Shown here: one piece after another, positions 45,839 through 57,503 of the stretch
How the letters are laid out: each line of letters starts with the position of its first letter
Numbering within the stretch: position 1 is the first letter of the stretch
Source: Sitta carolinensis
Taxonomy: Eukaryota > Chordata > Aves > Passeriformes > Sittidae
Reading direction: 5' to 3'
NCBI GenBank assembly: GCA_032173965.1
Contig: CM063284.1
Coordinates: forward strand, 110,644,410-110,708,409
DNA length: 64,000 bases
Notes under the pieces: generated by a model
Seen by the model: only the letters and a program-made list of their open reading frames with translations
Databases searched by the model: none
Told to the model about the DNA's origin: nothing
Program-made: the position numbers and the translations under genes

Positions 45839-48383
45839 CACAAATATGTAACAATCACAACACTACATTTTGTCATTTCTAGAGCACCTGCTGCTTCAGT
45901 ATCTGCATTTGAGGGGAGTAGCTATCAACTAGACAAAGATTTATTACCACAAACACTCTAAGGAACAATTCAGATAAATTCCAAAAATTGGAAAGACAAA
46001 AGTAACTGCAGGAACAGCAAGGAAATATTCAGTCCTGTAGCTGTAACAATGCAATGCATAACAAGATCCAAGCTATGTAAAAGCAAAACCGTCCAGTAAA
46101 AATAGTAAAAAGCAAACACCAAAAGGATCTGTTTGGGTGAAGATAAAATGTGGCTCTACAAAACTTGAGGACAAAGCCACAGCAGTCTGCAGGAGATTTT
46201 GTGGTGCCTCAGTGAGCTCCTGTACTCCTCAGGCATGCTCACACACTAGGGCACATAATGAGCATCTCACATGTAATTCTGCCCATTCCACACATGGGCA
46301 AAACATCTTTCTGAAGTCTGGGCCTCTTCAGTGGCTGCCTAACTCCTGGCCTGAGCTTCCTTGGAGACATACAAATGAAAGTTTCTTGGGAAATAGAGGC
46401 ATTGTACTTTTCATATAAAAATGGGCGTTGCTGATTTTCAGAATTACCACTCGAACACGATTCTTATTCATGAATTTTAGTGCAGCAGGCTGACTTCTCT
46501 CTTGGTTGCAATGTGTTAAAGATGATATGGCTGACTTGGTACCATAACAGTGTGTCAAAATATGTTATCACGGTAAGAAATAGAAAACAGTTTCTTGTTG
46601 AGACCTATGTTCAGCATTCTAACTGCATTTGGCAAAGACTCAAATGTTTGTTTAAAATTATATTTATGTCCCACTGATTTCAGTGGGACTGAAATAAATC
46701 CCAAATGCTTCACTTAGCTGAGAATTCAGGCTTAGTTTCATAAGCATCCCACATCACTACTGAGTTCAGTGCAAGCTCAGGGTACTTGTCGTCCGGGAGA
46801 AAAACAATATTTTATGAGGTATTTTTCTTAATGAAAAAATCATGTCTCCTTTTCGTCATGAGTGAAAGAGAGAAGCACAAGGCTGTAATATGTTTAGTTG
46901 AATAAAAGAGCAGCACACTGGAATGCAGGGGCATATTAGCAAAGCCTCCAGATTTTGTACATCACTAATATGCCTTAAGATGCAATTTCTGGAGGATGGG
47001 AGCTGATCTGTTAAAAGAGGAAAATTAATAAATAGAGCAAAGAAAGCATGAGTGTCAGCTTGGTATTATGTGTATGATGTGTTTAGTAGTAGTAGTAGTA
47101 GTTGCATGTTATGAAGTACATAAATTCAGAAATCATTCAGAAAATGTGATTAAGAGATACATTTCTGAAAGCCAAGGGACTGGAAGTCCAGTGCTTCTAA
47201 TTTGTTCCCTGGCCTAGCAGACTGCAGGCAGCTGTAACGTGTATGTTTGCCTTACAAATATTTTTATTTTTTTTTAAAGGCGATAACCACCATTCTTATA
47301 CAGCCCTGGTCATTTCTGTCACAGATGCTGGTTCTGCTGGATGGTTTTTGCACTCTGAACTAATGTCTGGAAGGAGCTCAGCTGAAACCACAGTTTTTAT
47401 TATACTGATGGCATCAGGCTGGACAGAAACCATGACACCAATGTTCGCCCCACAGCCATCCTGAGGCACTTTCTTTCTATTTTGGACTGACCTGTTATGA
47501 CTATGCCTGTGCACATTCCAGTTTGGAAAGGAGAGTTCAATGTGACAAGACAGCAGGAAGATACTCTGAGTGCAGTCCCACCTCTAAGGATCTCTATTAC
47601 CTCGATTTGTATAATTTGTACTGTGGAGCTATGAGAAAGTGTGCACAAGAGCCTTAAATCACATGTGAAAGACACATTGTGAAACTGAGTGAATGTTTGT
47701 TTGGAGGAATAGTAACTGCTCATCTCTACAGATCACTAGGTAAAGGTAACAAACAGAAAAGAAAACTGCAAGTCTCTGTTCTGTATTTTTGTATTATTTT
47801 ACATTCTCATGCATGGAAGTTGTATGACACTTTATAGACAGGATACTTTTTTGTTTCCATTCCTCTCTATATATAATATTAATTAAAACCTTTGCCTGGA
47901 CTGAATATAACAGGCGATCCTCAGACCACAAAATGAGTCAGTGTCCTGAAAAAAGGGCAGCAAGGTTCAAGTGGTTGTGAGTTTAGGGGAAATGAGCTGT
48001 CACATATTCAGGTCCCCAGGACTGCAGACCCACACAGCATAAAACTGCCATCAAGACTAGCCTTTAATGGCCAGCCTGATCTTAGGGGTCAGATGAACTG
48101 ATTGTGGAGATAGAAGAAAGGAATGTTATGAGTTACATTTCACAAGGTGTTTTCACCTGAAACACTGGCAGAAAGCCTTCGGACTGTCTCTCCTTTCGTG
48201 CTTTGGGCATGATGATCATCCCTGCAGCCACCCAGCAGTCCCCAGCCTAAACCCTAACATGGGCCTGCTGAGCCAGAGAAGGAGGGTCACCAAAGGGGCC
48301 TTTAGCCCATGCATTAGCACCACCTGATACAGTATATCTCCTCTGGGGCAGGATGAGGAAGATGCCACAGACCGTGACCATCA
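45839..48383. other. Unique sequence with a small (TAG)n repeat
   Basis: Noncoding sequence. A short TAG trinucleotide run lies at about 47084-47102. No gene was recognised. Confidence 0.4.
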
Positions 48384-48414
48384 CAGCTGTATGCAGCTGT
48401 ATCCAGCTGTATCC
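48384..48414. repeat. Three tandem CAGCTGTAT(N) units
   Basis: CAGCTG E-boxes start at 48384, 48394 and 48404, exactly ten bases apart, each followed by TAT. It is a minimal 10-bp tandem repeat that phases three E-boxes on one face of the helix. Confidence 0.7.
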
Positions 48415-50990
48415 ATCCAATAAACCTCAGTGAAGAGCAGGGCCAGAGGGAAACACAAATCCTTCAACAACCTGAGCCACGCATTCTTTGTGCACAGCCA
48501 CCGAGTTCTTCATTCCCTGATGCTATCGGTCACAAAAATAGCCATCCTGATTCAGAGAGCTGCTACCTCTGGCTATATATAGGCTGTTCTGTGTGTGGTT
48601 CAACACCGAGCTCTTCACACACGTTAACAGCCCATTGTGCCAGGCAAGGCAGTGTCAGCGCTGCCCGCTGGTTAAAGAATGCAGCACACACGGGAGTGCC
48701 ACAGCCCTGCGAACAGCAATTCACCCGCCCTCTTGTCCTAGAACAACAGGGTTGAGAAATCAGTAGCACTTGCCATGGTTGTACCCCCATGTGCCACACC
48801 GTGCCTGTGGGAAGCAGCCTGTGCGCTTTGCAGAAGAGCCACCGTGCCACACGTGGATGAAAACTGCAGTCAGAGAGGAACTGGATGAAGCTCAGATGTC
48901 TTTTTGTGAATGAAGCTTATGTCCTGGTGACCCACCTCAAGCAGAGGGGAAGAGAGGGAATGTTACTAAATATGCATTCCCAGAAGCAAACAGAGTGCAA
49001 GCTCATTGTTCTCTACAGAATGCACATGCGTGGAGCTGCCCGGAAAGCACCAGACGCTGCTTGTTAAAAATTGGCATCTCTTCAACACAGCTACCAGTGA
49101 TTTTTCTGTAAAACACATTAAGATTCAGTATAAATGCCTTTATGGATTTCACACCACATTAAAAGGAGTGAGTGATTGACTACATTCCCAGTAGCTTATT
49201 TTTCATCCTTTGACAGCTGTTAACCAGACAGAAGCATTATTAGTTCAATTTCTCATGCTGTAAAAATATTTGGATATAGGAATTTGGCCAAATTTTCCTT
49301 CTTGTTTCTGGTTTCATATGAGAGTTGGTTGGATTGTTTTGACAAATCCAAGAGTGGAGCTAGCACAGCATCTTAGCGCGAATGCCGGGTTTAGAGCCAA
49401 GCCTCCAGGTTTGCTAAGTAGATTTGAAGCTCAAAGTAAAGAGACACAAGCTCTAATTACAGCACTCCTAAGCAAAGTTTCAGGGTCATCAGGGCTTGAA
49501 TATGGTTCTGCTCTTCACAAAAATAAGTGCTGCTTATGGGATGTGGGGTGTCTGGTTCAAAAGAGGGATCTCCCTGACACAGTCAGTAGAGGGCAGATTA
49601 AAAATTGATTTGAATGCTAATGCTGATATGAATCTGTTTTTATCTTGTATAGACTACAGACAGGAGAATGTCCTTCCTGTCCATTAATCTCTTCAGTCTT
49701 TATTATTAGAACTTCTTTATAAAAGCTTATAAAACTTCTGCTCTATCTGCATGTTCCCTGAAACTTGCTGTTCCTCAAGGCAAACTCCTTTGCAATCAAG
49801 CGTTGAAGTTCTGATAGTGCAAAGTATAGAAAGAAAAGAATTTTCCAAATGCCTCAATACCACTGGCAGAGTTTATAGCATCTGCTATGGCCCTCAGGGA
49901 ATTTACACTACCCAGGCATTATTCATAACTTCAAGCAAAACGACTGTGCAAAGCAAGGAGACAGTTACACAGCATCGAAGTGAATTAACTGCTCTGCATT
50001 CAATTCAGAGGAGCCAACAGCAGAGTCTGAGTGTTTCTGAGACATTCGGTTGACACAAACAATCCCACTTCTGTCCCTCAAGCTCAGGGCTCCACCATTT
50101 CTGTGACAGGAAACCAAGGGACTCGGGAGATCACAACCATGTCTGAAAGAATTCCTCGTGCTCTGGGAAGCAAACACTTGAACCTTTCTCGGTATGGACA
50201 TCTGAATGCGAATTACACAATTTCACAGAGCATACAGAGAGGAAGTTTTGGACCAACTAGAGAAGCAATTTTTACAACTACTTTCCTGGAATATGGTCAT
50301 TTTCAAATGAAGCCTGAGTTTTGAAATGTAAATGTTACAGGTCAAAGCTAAATTACAAAGTAAGTTCTGTTTTTCAAATGTTTAAGTTTTTTGGTTTGTT
50401 TTTTTTTAATAGGCACACTGTAGACAGGCATATTACAAGAATGTAAAGCATTTACTGGTGAGCAGCATAAAATATCTACTGCAACTCTTAAGTCTGCAAT
50501 TTTAACATTATTAAATAACACTAAGTACTTGTTTTTTGTTCCAACTCAATATTTATGATTTTATATGCAGATGTATAACATTCTAAGTAAGCTAATGGCA
50601 GAGAAAATGTACATTCAACTTCCCCTCAGCTTTGAGGCAAGTAAAGTTACATGATTCAGGGTTTTGCTCTCCACACCATGGGAAGAATTAAAGTGTCAGT
50701 AAGGAAACTCTTCCTGGTAGCTAAAAATCCCGGAGAAGCTTCATAAAATGAGCAAACAACAACCAACCAAGGAGAAAACAAAGCTGTCATGTCCACTTCA
50801 ATCATAAAGAATATGTTTGCCCTGCAGAGCATTCACTTTTCCGTTTGCAAGATCAGAAAAGGGGTTCTGTTTTTTTAGGAGTTTCAAAAAAGCAACATAT
50901 CATACTCCTAGGCTCCCTGCTTGTCGAAAGGCTTTCTGCCAGATTCCAACATGCTTGGGACGGAGCTATGTCAGGCAGGGCAGCAAAGTT
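48415..50990. other. Unique sequence, nothing recognised
   Basis: Noncoding sequence. Open frames to 112 codons (49270-49608) lack recognisable homology. Confidence 0.4.
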
Positions 50991-50999
50991 GTCCCTGAA

Positions 51000-51290
51000 T
51001 AATCAACCAACTCTCACAAATAACAAGCAATGTGGCAGAAGAAAGTGGCCTCAAGTTGTGCCAGAGGAGGTTTAGATTTAAATTGGATACTAGGAAATGT
51101 CAAGCCCCCAAACAGGCTGCTCAGGAAAGCCTTGGAGTCGCCAGTCTCTGGAAGCGTTCAAAAAAAGCGTAGCTGTGTCACTCAGGGACATGGTTTAGTG
51201 ATGAGCAAGGTGGTGCTGGGTTAATGGTTGGATTTGTGATCTTGGAGGTCTTTTCCAACCCACATGATTCTGTGGCTCTGTGATTCTAAT
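51000..51290 (+). mobile_element. CR1 LINE 3' fragment
   Basis: Plus-oriented: TTTAGATTTAAATTGGATAC, CTGGAAGCGTTCAAAAAAAG, GGTTGGATTTGTGATCTTGG, CTTTTCCAACCC, then the tail CATGATTCTGTGGCTCTGTG. The 5' limit is approximate. Confidence 0.88.
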
Positions 51291-54160
51291 GAGTGAGCCC
51301 CGAGCACAGGGCGAGGACGCAGCATTGGTGCATCAAGCCCAGCCTGACTGACTCACACAAAACTGAGCTGAATTAACCCCAGAACTGTGGGATTGTTCCA
51401 TGACAAAAATTTTTAGCTACATGACAACCCTGTGGCTGGGACCTGAGGGGGCACCTGTGTCCATCAGAGCACTATTCCTGTACAGCACTTTCTAGGAGTC
51501 AGCTGCTTTGCCCAACACTACACACGCACGGGGTCTCTTCTCCCTGCACAACTCACTTTCTTTGCATCTGCCCCACCCAACAAGGGCACTATGGAGTAGT
51601 GAACAAGGTCACATAGCAAAGTGACTACTGCCAAACACCGTGTATGAGGCGTTAGACCCAGTACTTACATGAATTAAGAGAGAAACCTACTTTTATTTTC
51701 CTAGGCTTATTCATATAATTAATTAATATCTCAATCAGCCAGGAACAGACAAAGACATAACAGTATTTCAGTGCATTCCTTGGGGAAACACTGCACAGAG
51801 ACAGCACAATTAATTTAGACAAGATCATTTAGATAGAGAGTTAATTTTAATGGCTAGAAGTAGACAGGAGAACCATTTTTCAGAAAATGCTAAGAAAGTA
51901 AAATTTCCTTTTTCTTTACCTGTTGTCTCTCTCCATTGAACATGCTTTTATTTGAAGGCAAAGACAAGCAGAAAGCATGGCAAAATTTCTGCTGAATTTC
52001 TGTAGATTTCTGGGGCATTCAGGCCAGGTAATAGAGAAAAAGTCACTGCTGCTTTACTGGGTAGGCAAATTTGTCCCCCAGCTCATCCACACATATCAAA
52101 GCCTGAAATTACACAACATCTGGCTTAACTATATTAAAATCAGTATTCTTATGTCCTCCCAGTATTAGAAATACAGCTTGCAAGAACTAAGTCAATTAAT
52201 TAATCAGGTATTTTTTTGCCTGTCTTGCAGTGATCTGACCAAACATGGGTGGGGGCGGGCGGCTGGAAATTGCAAATAATCCTCATTCAATTTATAAGCA
52301 AACTAGGTTACTGTAAAGTTGTCCTTGTCATGAAGTGCCAAAGTGCAGTATGCAGTTCTCGCCTCCTTGTGGGTTGCCATCTGCCATTGCAACTCCCTCT
52401 CCTTCCTCTGGCTCCCTGTTGGGGTAAAGTTGATGTCAGAGGCTTTGGCAAGCAGTGGAAAAAAAAAAAAAATCCAACACTGTGAGTTTTCTACAGGCCA
52501 GTGCAGTCTGCTTCTAATATTGCTTCAGTCTGTGCATTCAGGAAATTAAATTAAACAGAGCTTGTGCTGCTCTCAGGCTCAGTCCCTAAATTGCTGTAAA
52601 ACAAGTGCACTGGAGAGCCTCGGTTACATCCAGGAGATGGGATTGTTGCAGAGAAATATTTTGCCTCCTCACACCACACTGCAACACTCAGTGACTATGC
52701 CACACTGCAGCGAAGCTGGGCTTTTAAAGTTTAAATAACCCATCTTTGGGCATTTAAAAATTGCTTCCAGTGTTTAATTTCAACAACTGCATCTCTTAGA
52801 AGCTCATGAGAGGCTCTTTCTTGTGGTGTGAAGTTCTTTTGCCTGTGTTTGCACGGGTCATTCATTATGCTCAAGCACAGGTTAGGCTCCGCTCAAGGAA
52901 AATTTCACTTGGAAATCATAAGGCAAAATGGGATCTGCTGATTGCCATGCAATAACTAACAAATCAGAACTGGAGAAAATATCTGCTTTCTACCTCCCCA
53001 GTCAGCTTCCATCCAGGCTGCTTTTGCAGCATGAAATAAAGATCCTGAGTGCTGCTGACCAAGATCCCACATTCCTGAAAAACAAAGCAGATTGCAACAA
53101 CTGTTTTCGGCTACAGCTGACCCCAAACTGTGGTGTTTATTTGAAAGGAAAATTGACTGACCACAAAGGAAGAAGATGCCTCTGTTTGCCCAGGAAGTAT
53201 CTCCTGTAGACATGTCAAACCCACTTTTATGTCCAAATGGGTATTTGCTTTCCTGGCTTTTTTAGGATAAAGGAGCAGGACCGTAAGTGTATGCTTATTA
53301 GTTTATGAAGTGTTCATAATAATTTAATTTTATGCTTGTGCAAGACAGAGCCTGAACTTTTTGGGCAAGATTTGTTCAGTAAAGACCATGACATTCATGT
53401 CAAATACAAGGTCTGAATGTTGGGCAAAAGAAATGATCAGGAGAAGCTCCATTATGTATGTGGTTCCATCATTTCAATCTCACATCACAGTAGAACAGAG
53501 GGAAATAAAGTCCAATGAGTTTTTAGGTAACTTTTGTTATAACCTATATTTTTTCTATTTTAAGTTTGTAAAAATGTAACTTTAAATGAAATAGACATGT
53601 CTGGCTCTTTGGAGCTAAGCAGGCAATTAATAGAAACCAATGCAATCTAAGCACCCTGACTCACGTTCCCAGAGGCAAAGAGCTGCTGTGGCTTAGGATG
53701 CTCTATTTTGCAGATTAGTTCTCTTGCAGCAGTGTCAGCAATAAAATGTTTGCACCTCAGCCACAGCGATGCCAGAGCAGACATATCACTGAAAATTCAT
53801 CTTCATCAGAGGTTTAAATAAGTATGCCTGCACCAGACTGGGAACAAAGGTTTTCAGCTCCTCTACAAAAATGTTATTTCTAGGCAGTGGGGCAAGGATG
53901 ACATCTGGGGATAGCCAGACTGGTTTTTTCAGAGCTTCTCTCTAGGAGCTGTGTAGCCAGTGGATGCAAGACTGTGTGTCAGCATCCATGGCAAGATGTT
54001 TCCTCGGGTCCCCGCTCAATATTTCTGTCAGAGCAGGGATTAACAAAGAAAGGAAATATTTTCCTCCAAAGTTCACTGAATGACTGTCCATTTTTCCAGG
54101 CAAAAGGCTGCACTTTACTGTGATTGCGCTGAAGAGGAATATTCTTGAACAAACCCTCCC
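51291..54160. other. Unique sequence, nothing recognised
   Basis: Noncoding sequence. A short A run lies at about 52460. Confidence 0.4.
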
Positions 54161-54164
54161 ACAA

Positions 54165-54530
54165 AAGTAGCTTAATTAATGTGAGGTGTAAAAATATTTC
54201 ACACTAAGATAAATTAACAATTATTTGCCATGATGCAGCAACCCTCTCCTTTCAGAGTCATTCATATATATGGGCAATATATATAGATCCATCTGTCCCG
54301 TGGCTATAAGTCTTCACACAAATCTGCCAGGCATTCAGCTCTAATACCCTTCACATGAGGCTACTGGTTCAGCTTGTATCTATTGCTTAATCAATGAGCA
54401 ATAAAACTCCAGCCGCTCCCAAACTGCTGCTTCAGCTAATAAAGGCTTGGTCTGCTTTGCCAGAGTATCCTAATTACTAATAATGAAATAATGTAAGTGG
54501 ACCTGATATATTTGGAAGTTGTATTTTTTT
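54165..54530. promoter_or_regulatory. Candidate conserved noncoding element
   Basis: Contains inverted T-box-like half-sites (AGGTGT at 54184-54189, TTTCACACT at 54197-54205), homeodomain cores (CTTAATTAATG, CCTAATTACTAATAATG), AT-rich GGGCAATATATATAG and CAATAAAAC. There is no repeat structure. Conservation was not tested. Confidence 0.28.
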
Positions 54531-55801
54531 TTTCTTTTACCAAAATGGAAACTCAGTAAGTCATGGAGTTTTATTCCTTACTGAATTACTCTTTAATTGG
54601 ACCTGTGTGCCTTAGCTGCTATTTGGAGCTGCAGCTCTCACCCTGCCCAGTGTAGGGGGAAATCTTTAACATCACCACCTACAGGGCTGCAACATTTTCT
54701 GCAGCAGACTGTAAAATACCACCATCCATCCCTAGGGAGAGACAGATTTAATACCCATCCTTTTGCCCCAGTGGATTAGAAAAACTGACTGGTCTTGACT
54801 GATGAAAACTAGCAGCAGGCTGGGTTTGCACCAGTAGCAGACTGTAAAGAGACTGGCAGAAACCTCATAAACACAATGTCAGTAACAAATATCAATAATT
54901 TGTCTGTGCCTCTGTGTTACAGAGGGCACTGAGCTGAGCCTGTGTGTACTACAGAAATCTCTGGCTGGGCTGTAAAAGATTCGTGGACCTTAGCACACAA
55001 CAAGATTAACAAAGATAGTTTGGGAAATCTGCTCTAAAACAGCTCAATTCCTATCTCCTGAGGTCCTGGAGATTAAATAGCTACTGGAGAGCCAGAATAA
55101 CTGTAAGTCTGTTGAGATAGGTAAGCATATCTGCCCTGCAAGCAATGGTTTCTAAATGGACTTCCTGAAAGGGATCTGTGGAAAGAACTGCAGTGACACA
55201 GAGGTAAGGGCTCTTATAGAAATACTGCTCAGTGGCCGAGAGGAACAGATTGATCTCCCGATGCGCCAGCAGTGAAAGATCTTATGTCGTTTTACATATC
55301 CATGGTTTGAAAATATGCAGGTAGCAAGAATGCCTTTCAACAACAAAAGAAAATTACCCAGAGTAATGCCCTTAGTGGTTATAGTGTGAGGAAGGTGTTT
55401 GTGAGAATTTTCCTATATCGGTGCCCATCCTGCTGTCTTTTGGGAGAAGAAACCTCTCTGCAGTGTGCAAAACATGGTTTTCTTTTAAAAAGTCTGGTAA
55501 AATAGTTTTAATTGGTGGATGAATTATATCCTTTCTAATGTGGTGTGCAAATGTTAGGACACTTTTAACATCATTTCCAGTCATGCTCATTGGAAATACT
55601 TTATTCAGAAATGCCCAGTTTGTTCTCTGCAGAGTTTGCAGATGTAGATGGGGTAAGTGGAGAAGTAGCCAATGCTCTCCAGTTTCAGCAAGGCCTGGAT
55701 CTCAGTGCAAGGTTTTCAGGAAGTTCCAGAGACAGAGTAGGTAGAAAAAGTGCATATATGCAGGACAAGGCTGGTCATCTTCCATACTGTGTTATTTTTC
55801 A
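54531..55801. other. Unique sequence, nothing recognised
   Basis: Noncoding sequence with no named feature. Confidence 0.4.
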
Positions 55802-57010
55802 TAGAATCATAGTTTGGGTTGGAAGGGACCTGTCTTCCACATGCCTTAGTATAGCTTCTGGAATGATCTGTTCTGTGGTGTTCCCAGATACAGAGGTGAG
55901 AATGACAGGTTGCTAATTCCCAGGGTTCTCACGGTACAATGTTTACCTTTTTCCAGTCACCTGGGACTTCATTTGACTGCCATGACTTTTCAAATATTAC
56001 AAAGAGTGGCTTGGCAAGTACATCAGCCAATTCCCTCAAAACACTGGGATGCATCTCAAGTCTAATAGAACCATGTATCTTCAAGTTCTTCGGGTGCTTC
56101 CAAACCAGATCTTTCCTTGCGGTACCCTTCAGGAAGGGTAAAAGGTGTGGGAAGAGAGGTTGCCAGTGAAGACAGAAACAAAAAAGTTGCCTTCTCACTG
56201 TTACCAGTTTGCCAGCATTGTTTATCTCTCTCTCTCTCTGTGTACACCTTCCCTGTTCTTCCTTTTCTGGCTGACATACCTGTAGAAGCTCTTCTACTCT
56301 GTGCATCTCTTGCCAAGTTCAGCTCCAGCTGCACCTGGGCCTTCCTGACCCCACCCCTATATGACTGAGCAACATCCCTTTACTGTTTCCAGGATACTTG
56401 TGCCTGCTTCCTCTATCTGCACATTTCCTTCTTGCCCTTTAGCCTGACCAGCAAGTCCCAACTCAGCCATGGTGGTCTCTTGCCTTCCTTCCCTGATTTT
56501 TCACACCTGGGGATTGCTGGCTCTTGTGCTCTATGGGAAGGCATTTTTAAGGAGCTGCCAGCTCTCATCTGCTCCCTTTTTTTTTGAGGGCAGTTTCCCA
56601 GGGGAAACTATTGACTAAGTCCTTGAAGAGCTGGAATCTTGCTTTTCTGAAGTTCAGGGTCCTCTTTGCCTGACCCATATCCCTCAGGACTGCAAACTCC
56701 ACTAGTCTGTGGTCACTGCAGCACAGGCTGACTCCAGTCTTCATGTCCCTGAGTGGTTCGCTTGTGTTGGTGACCATCAGATCCAGTATCATATCCCCTC
56801 TGGTAGGGCTGTCTGTTACCTGGCTTAGGAAGTCATCCTCCCTGCATTCCAGGAGTCTGCTGGATTTTCTTCAGCTCGCTGTGCTTCTTTCCCAGATGTT
56901 GCCATTGTTGAAGATGCCCAGCAGGACAAGAGCCCATGAACATGGTTTCTTTGCAGCTGGAGCAGGCTGTTCAGCCTATTCCTTCATCAACAGGCTCCCC
57001 TTGAACAGTA
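55802..57010 (-). mobile_element. CR1 LINE with internal deletion and decayed ORF2
   Basis: The left edge is the reversed 3' end (TAGAATCATAGTTTGGGTTG, GAAGGGACC). At about 55832 it jumps straight to reverse-transcriptase text (TCCCAGATACAGAGGTGAGA, ATTCCCAGGGTTCTC), skipping the ORF2 C-terminus. Minus-strand pieces read [16 protein letters not shown] and WKKVNIVP (55929-56306). The endonuclease/linker part reads MILDLMVTNT, CCSDHRLVEFAV and FRKARFQLFKDLV (56565-56792). Frame lost. Confidence 0.87.
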
Positions 57011-57039
57011 AGAAATGAAATAAAATCTGCAGTGCAGCT

Positions 57040-57503
57040 CCACTACCATAAAGTTCAAAGGTACTGATGGTTATATATCAAAGAGGAGGATTATATGCAA
57101 ATATACATATTATATGCAGCCAGGACAGCTGACCCCAACTGACCAAAGGGATATCCCACACCATATGGCATCATGCTCAGCATATAGAGCTAGGGGAAGA
57201 AGGAAGGTGGGGACATTTGGGGTTATGGCTTTTGTCTTCCTGAGTCACTCTTACATGTGATAGAGCCCAGCTTCCCTGGGGATGGTTGTACACCTGCCTG
57301 CCCACGGGAAGTGGTGAATTAATTCCTTGTTCTGTTTTGCTTGTGCATGCGGCTTTTGCTTTGACTATTAAATTGTCTTTATCCCAACCAATGACTTTTC
57401 TCACTTTTACCCTCCTGATTCTCCACCCTATGGTGCTGGTAGGGGGCTGAGTGAGCCCCTCTGTGGGGCTGAGTTGCCAGCTGAAGTTAAATCACAGCCA
57501 CCT
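57040..57503 (+). mobile_element. Avian endogenous-retrovirus LTR (solo)
   Basis: From about 57120 the text matches an LTR that recurs in bird genomes. In order: CTGACCCCAACTGACCAAAG, CACACCATATGGCATCATGC, a CATATAGAGC in the TATA position, GGGAAGTGGTGAATTAATTC, a TATTAAATTGTC polyadenylation-like region, CTTTTCTCACTTTTACCCTC, and an end near GTTAAATCACAGCCA. No internal retroviral sequence adjoins it on either side, so it is a solo LTR, possibly 5'-truncated. The exact family name is not asserted. Confidence 0.75.

Noticed and set aside
51590..51660. MIR-like SINE (AAGGTCACATAGCAA)
   Set aside because: Only a short word resembles MIR; the rest of the SINE could not be followed.
53605..53630. 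5S rRNA-like text (GGAGCTAAGCAGG)
   Set aside because: Only about a dozen bases match and no flanking 5S structure is present.
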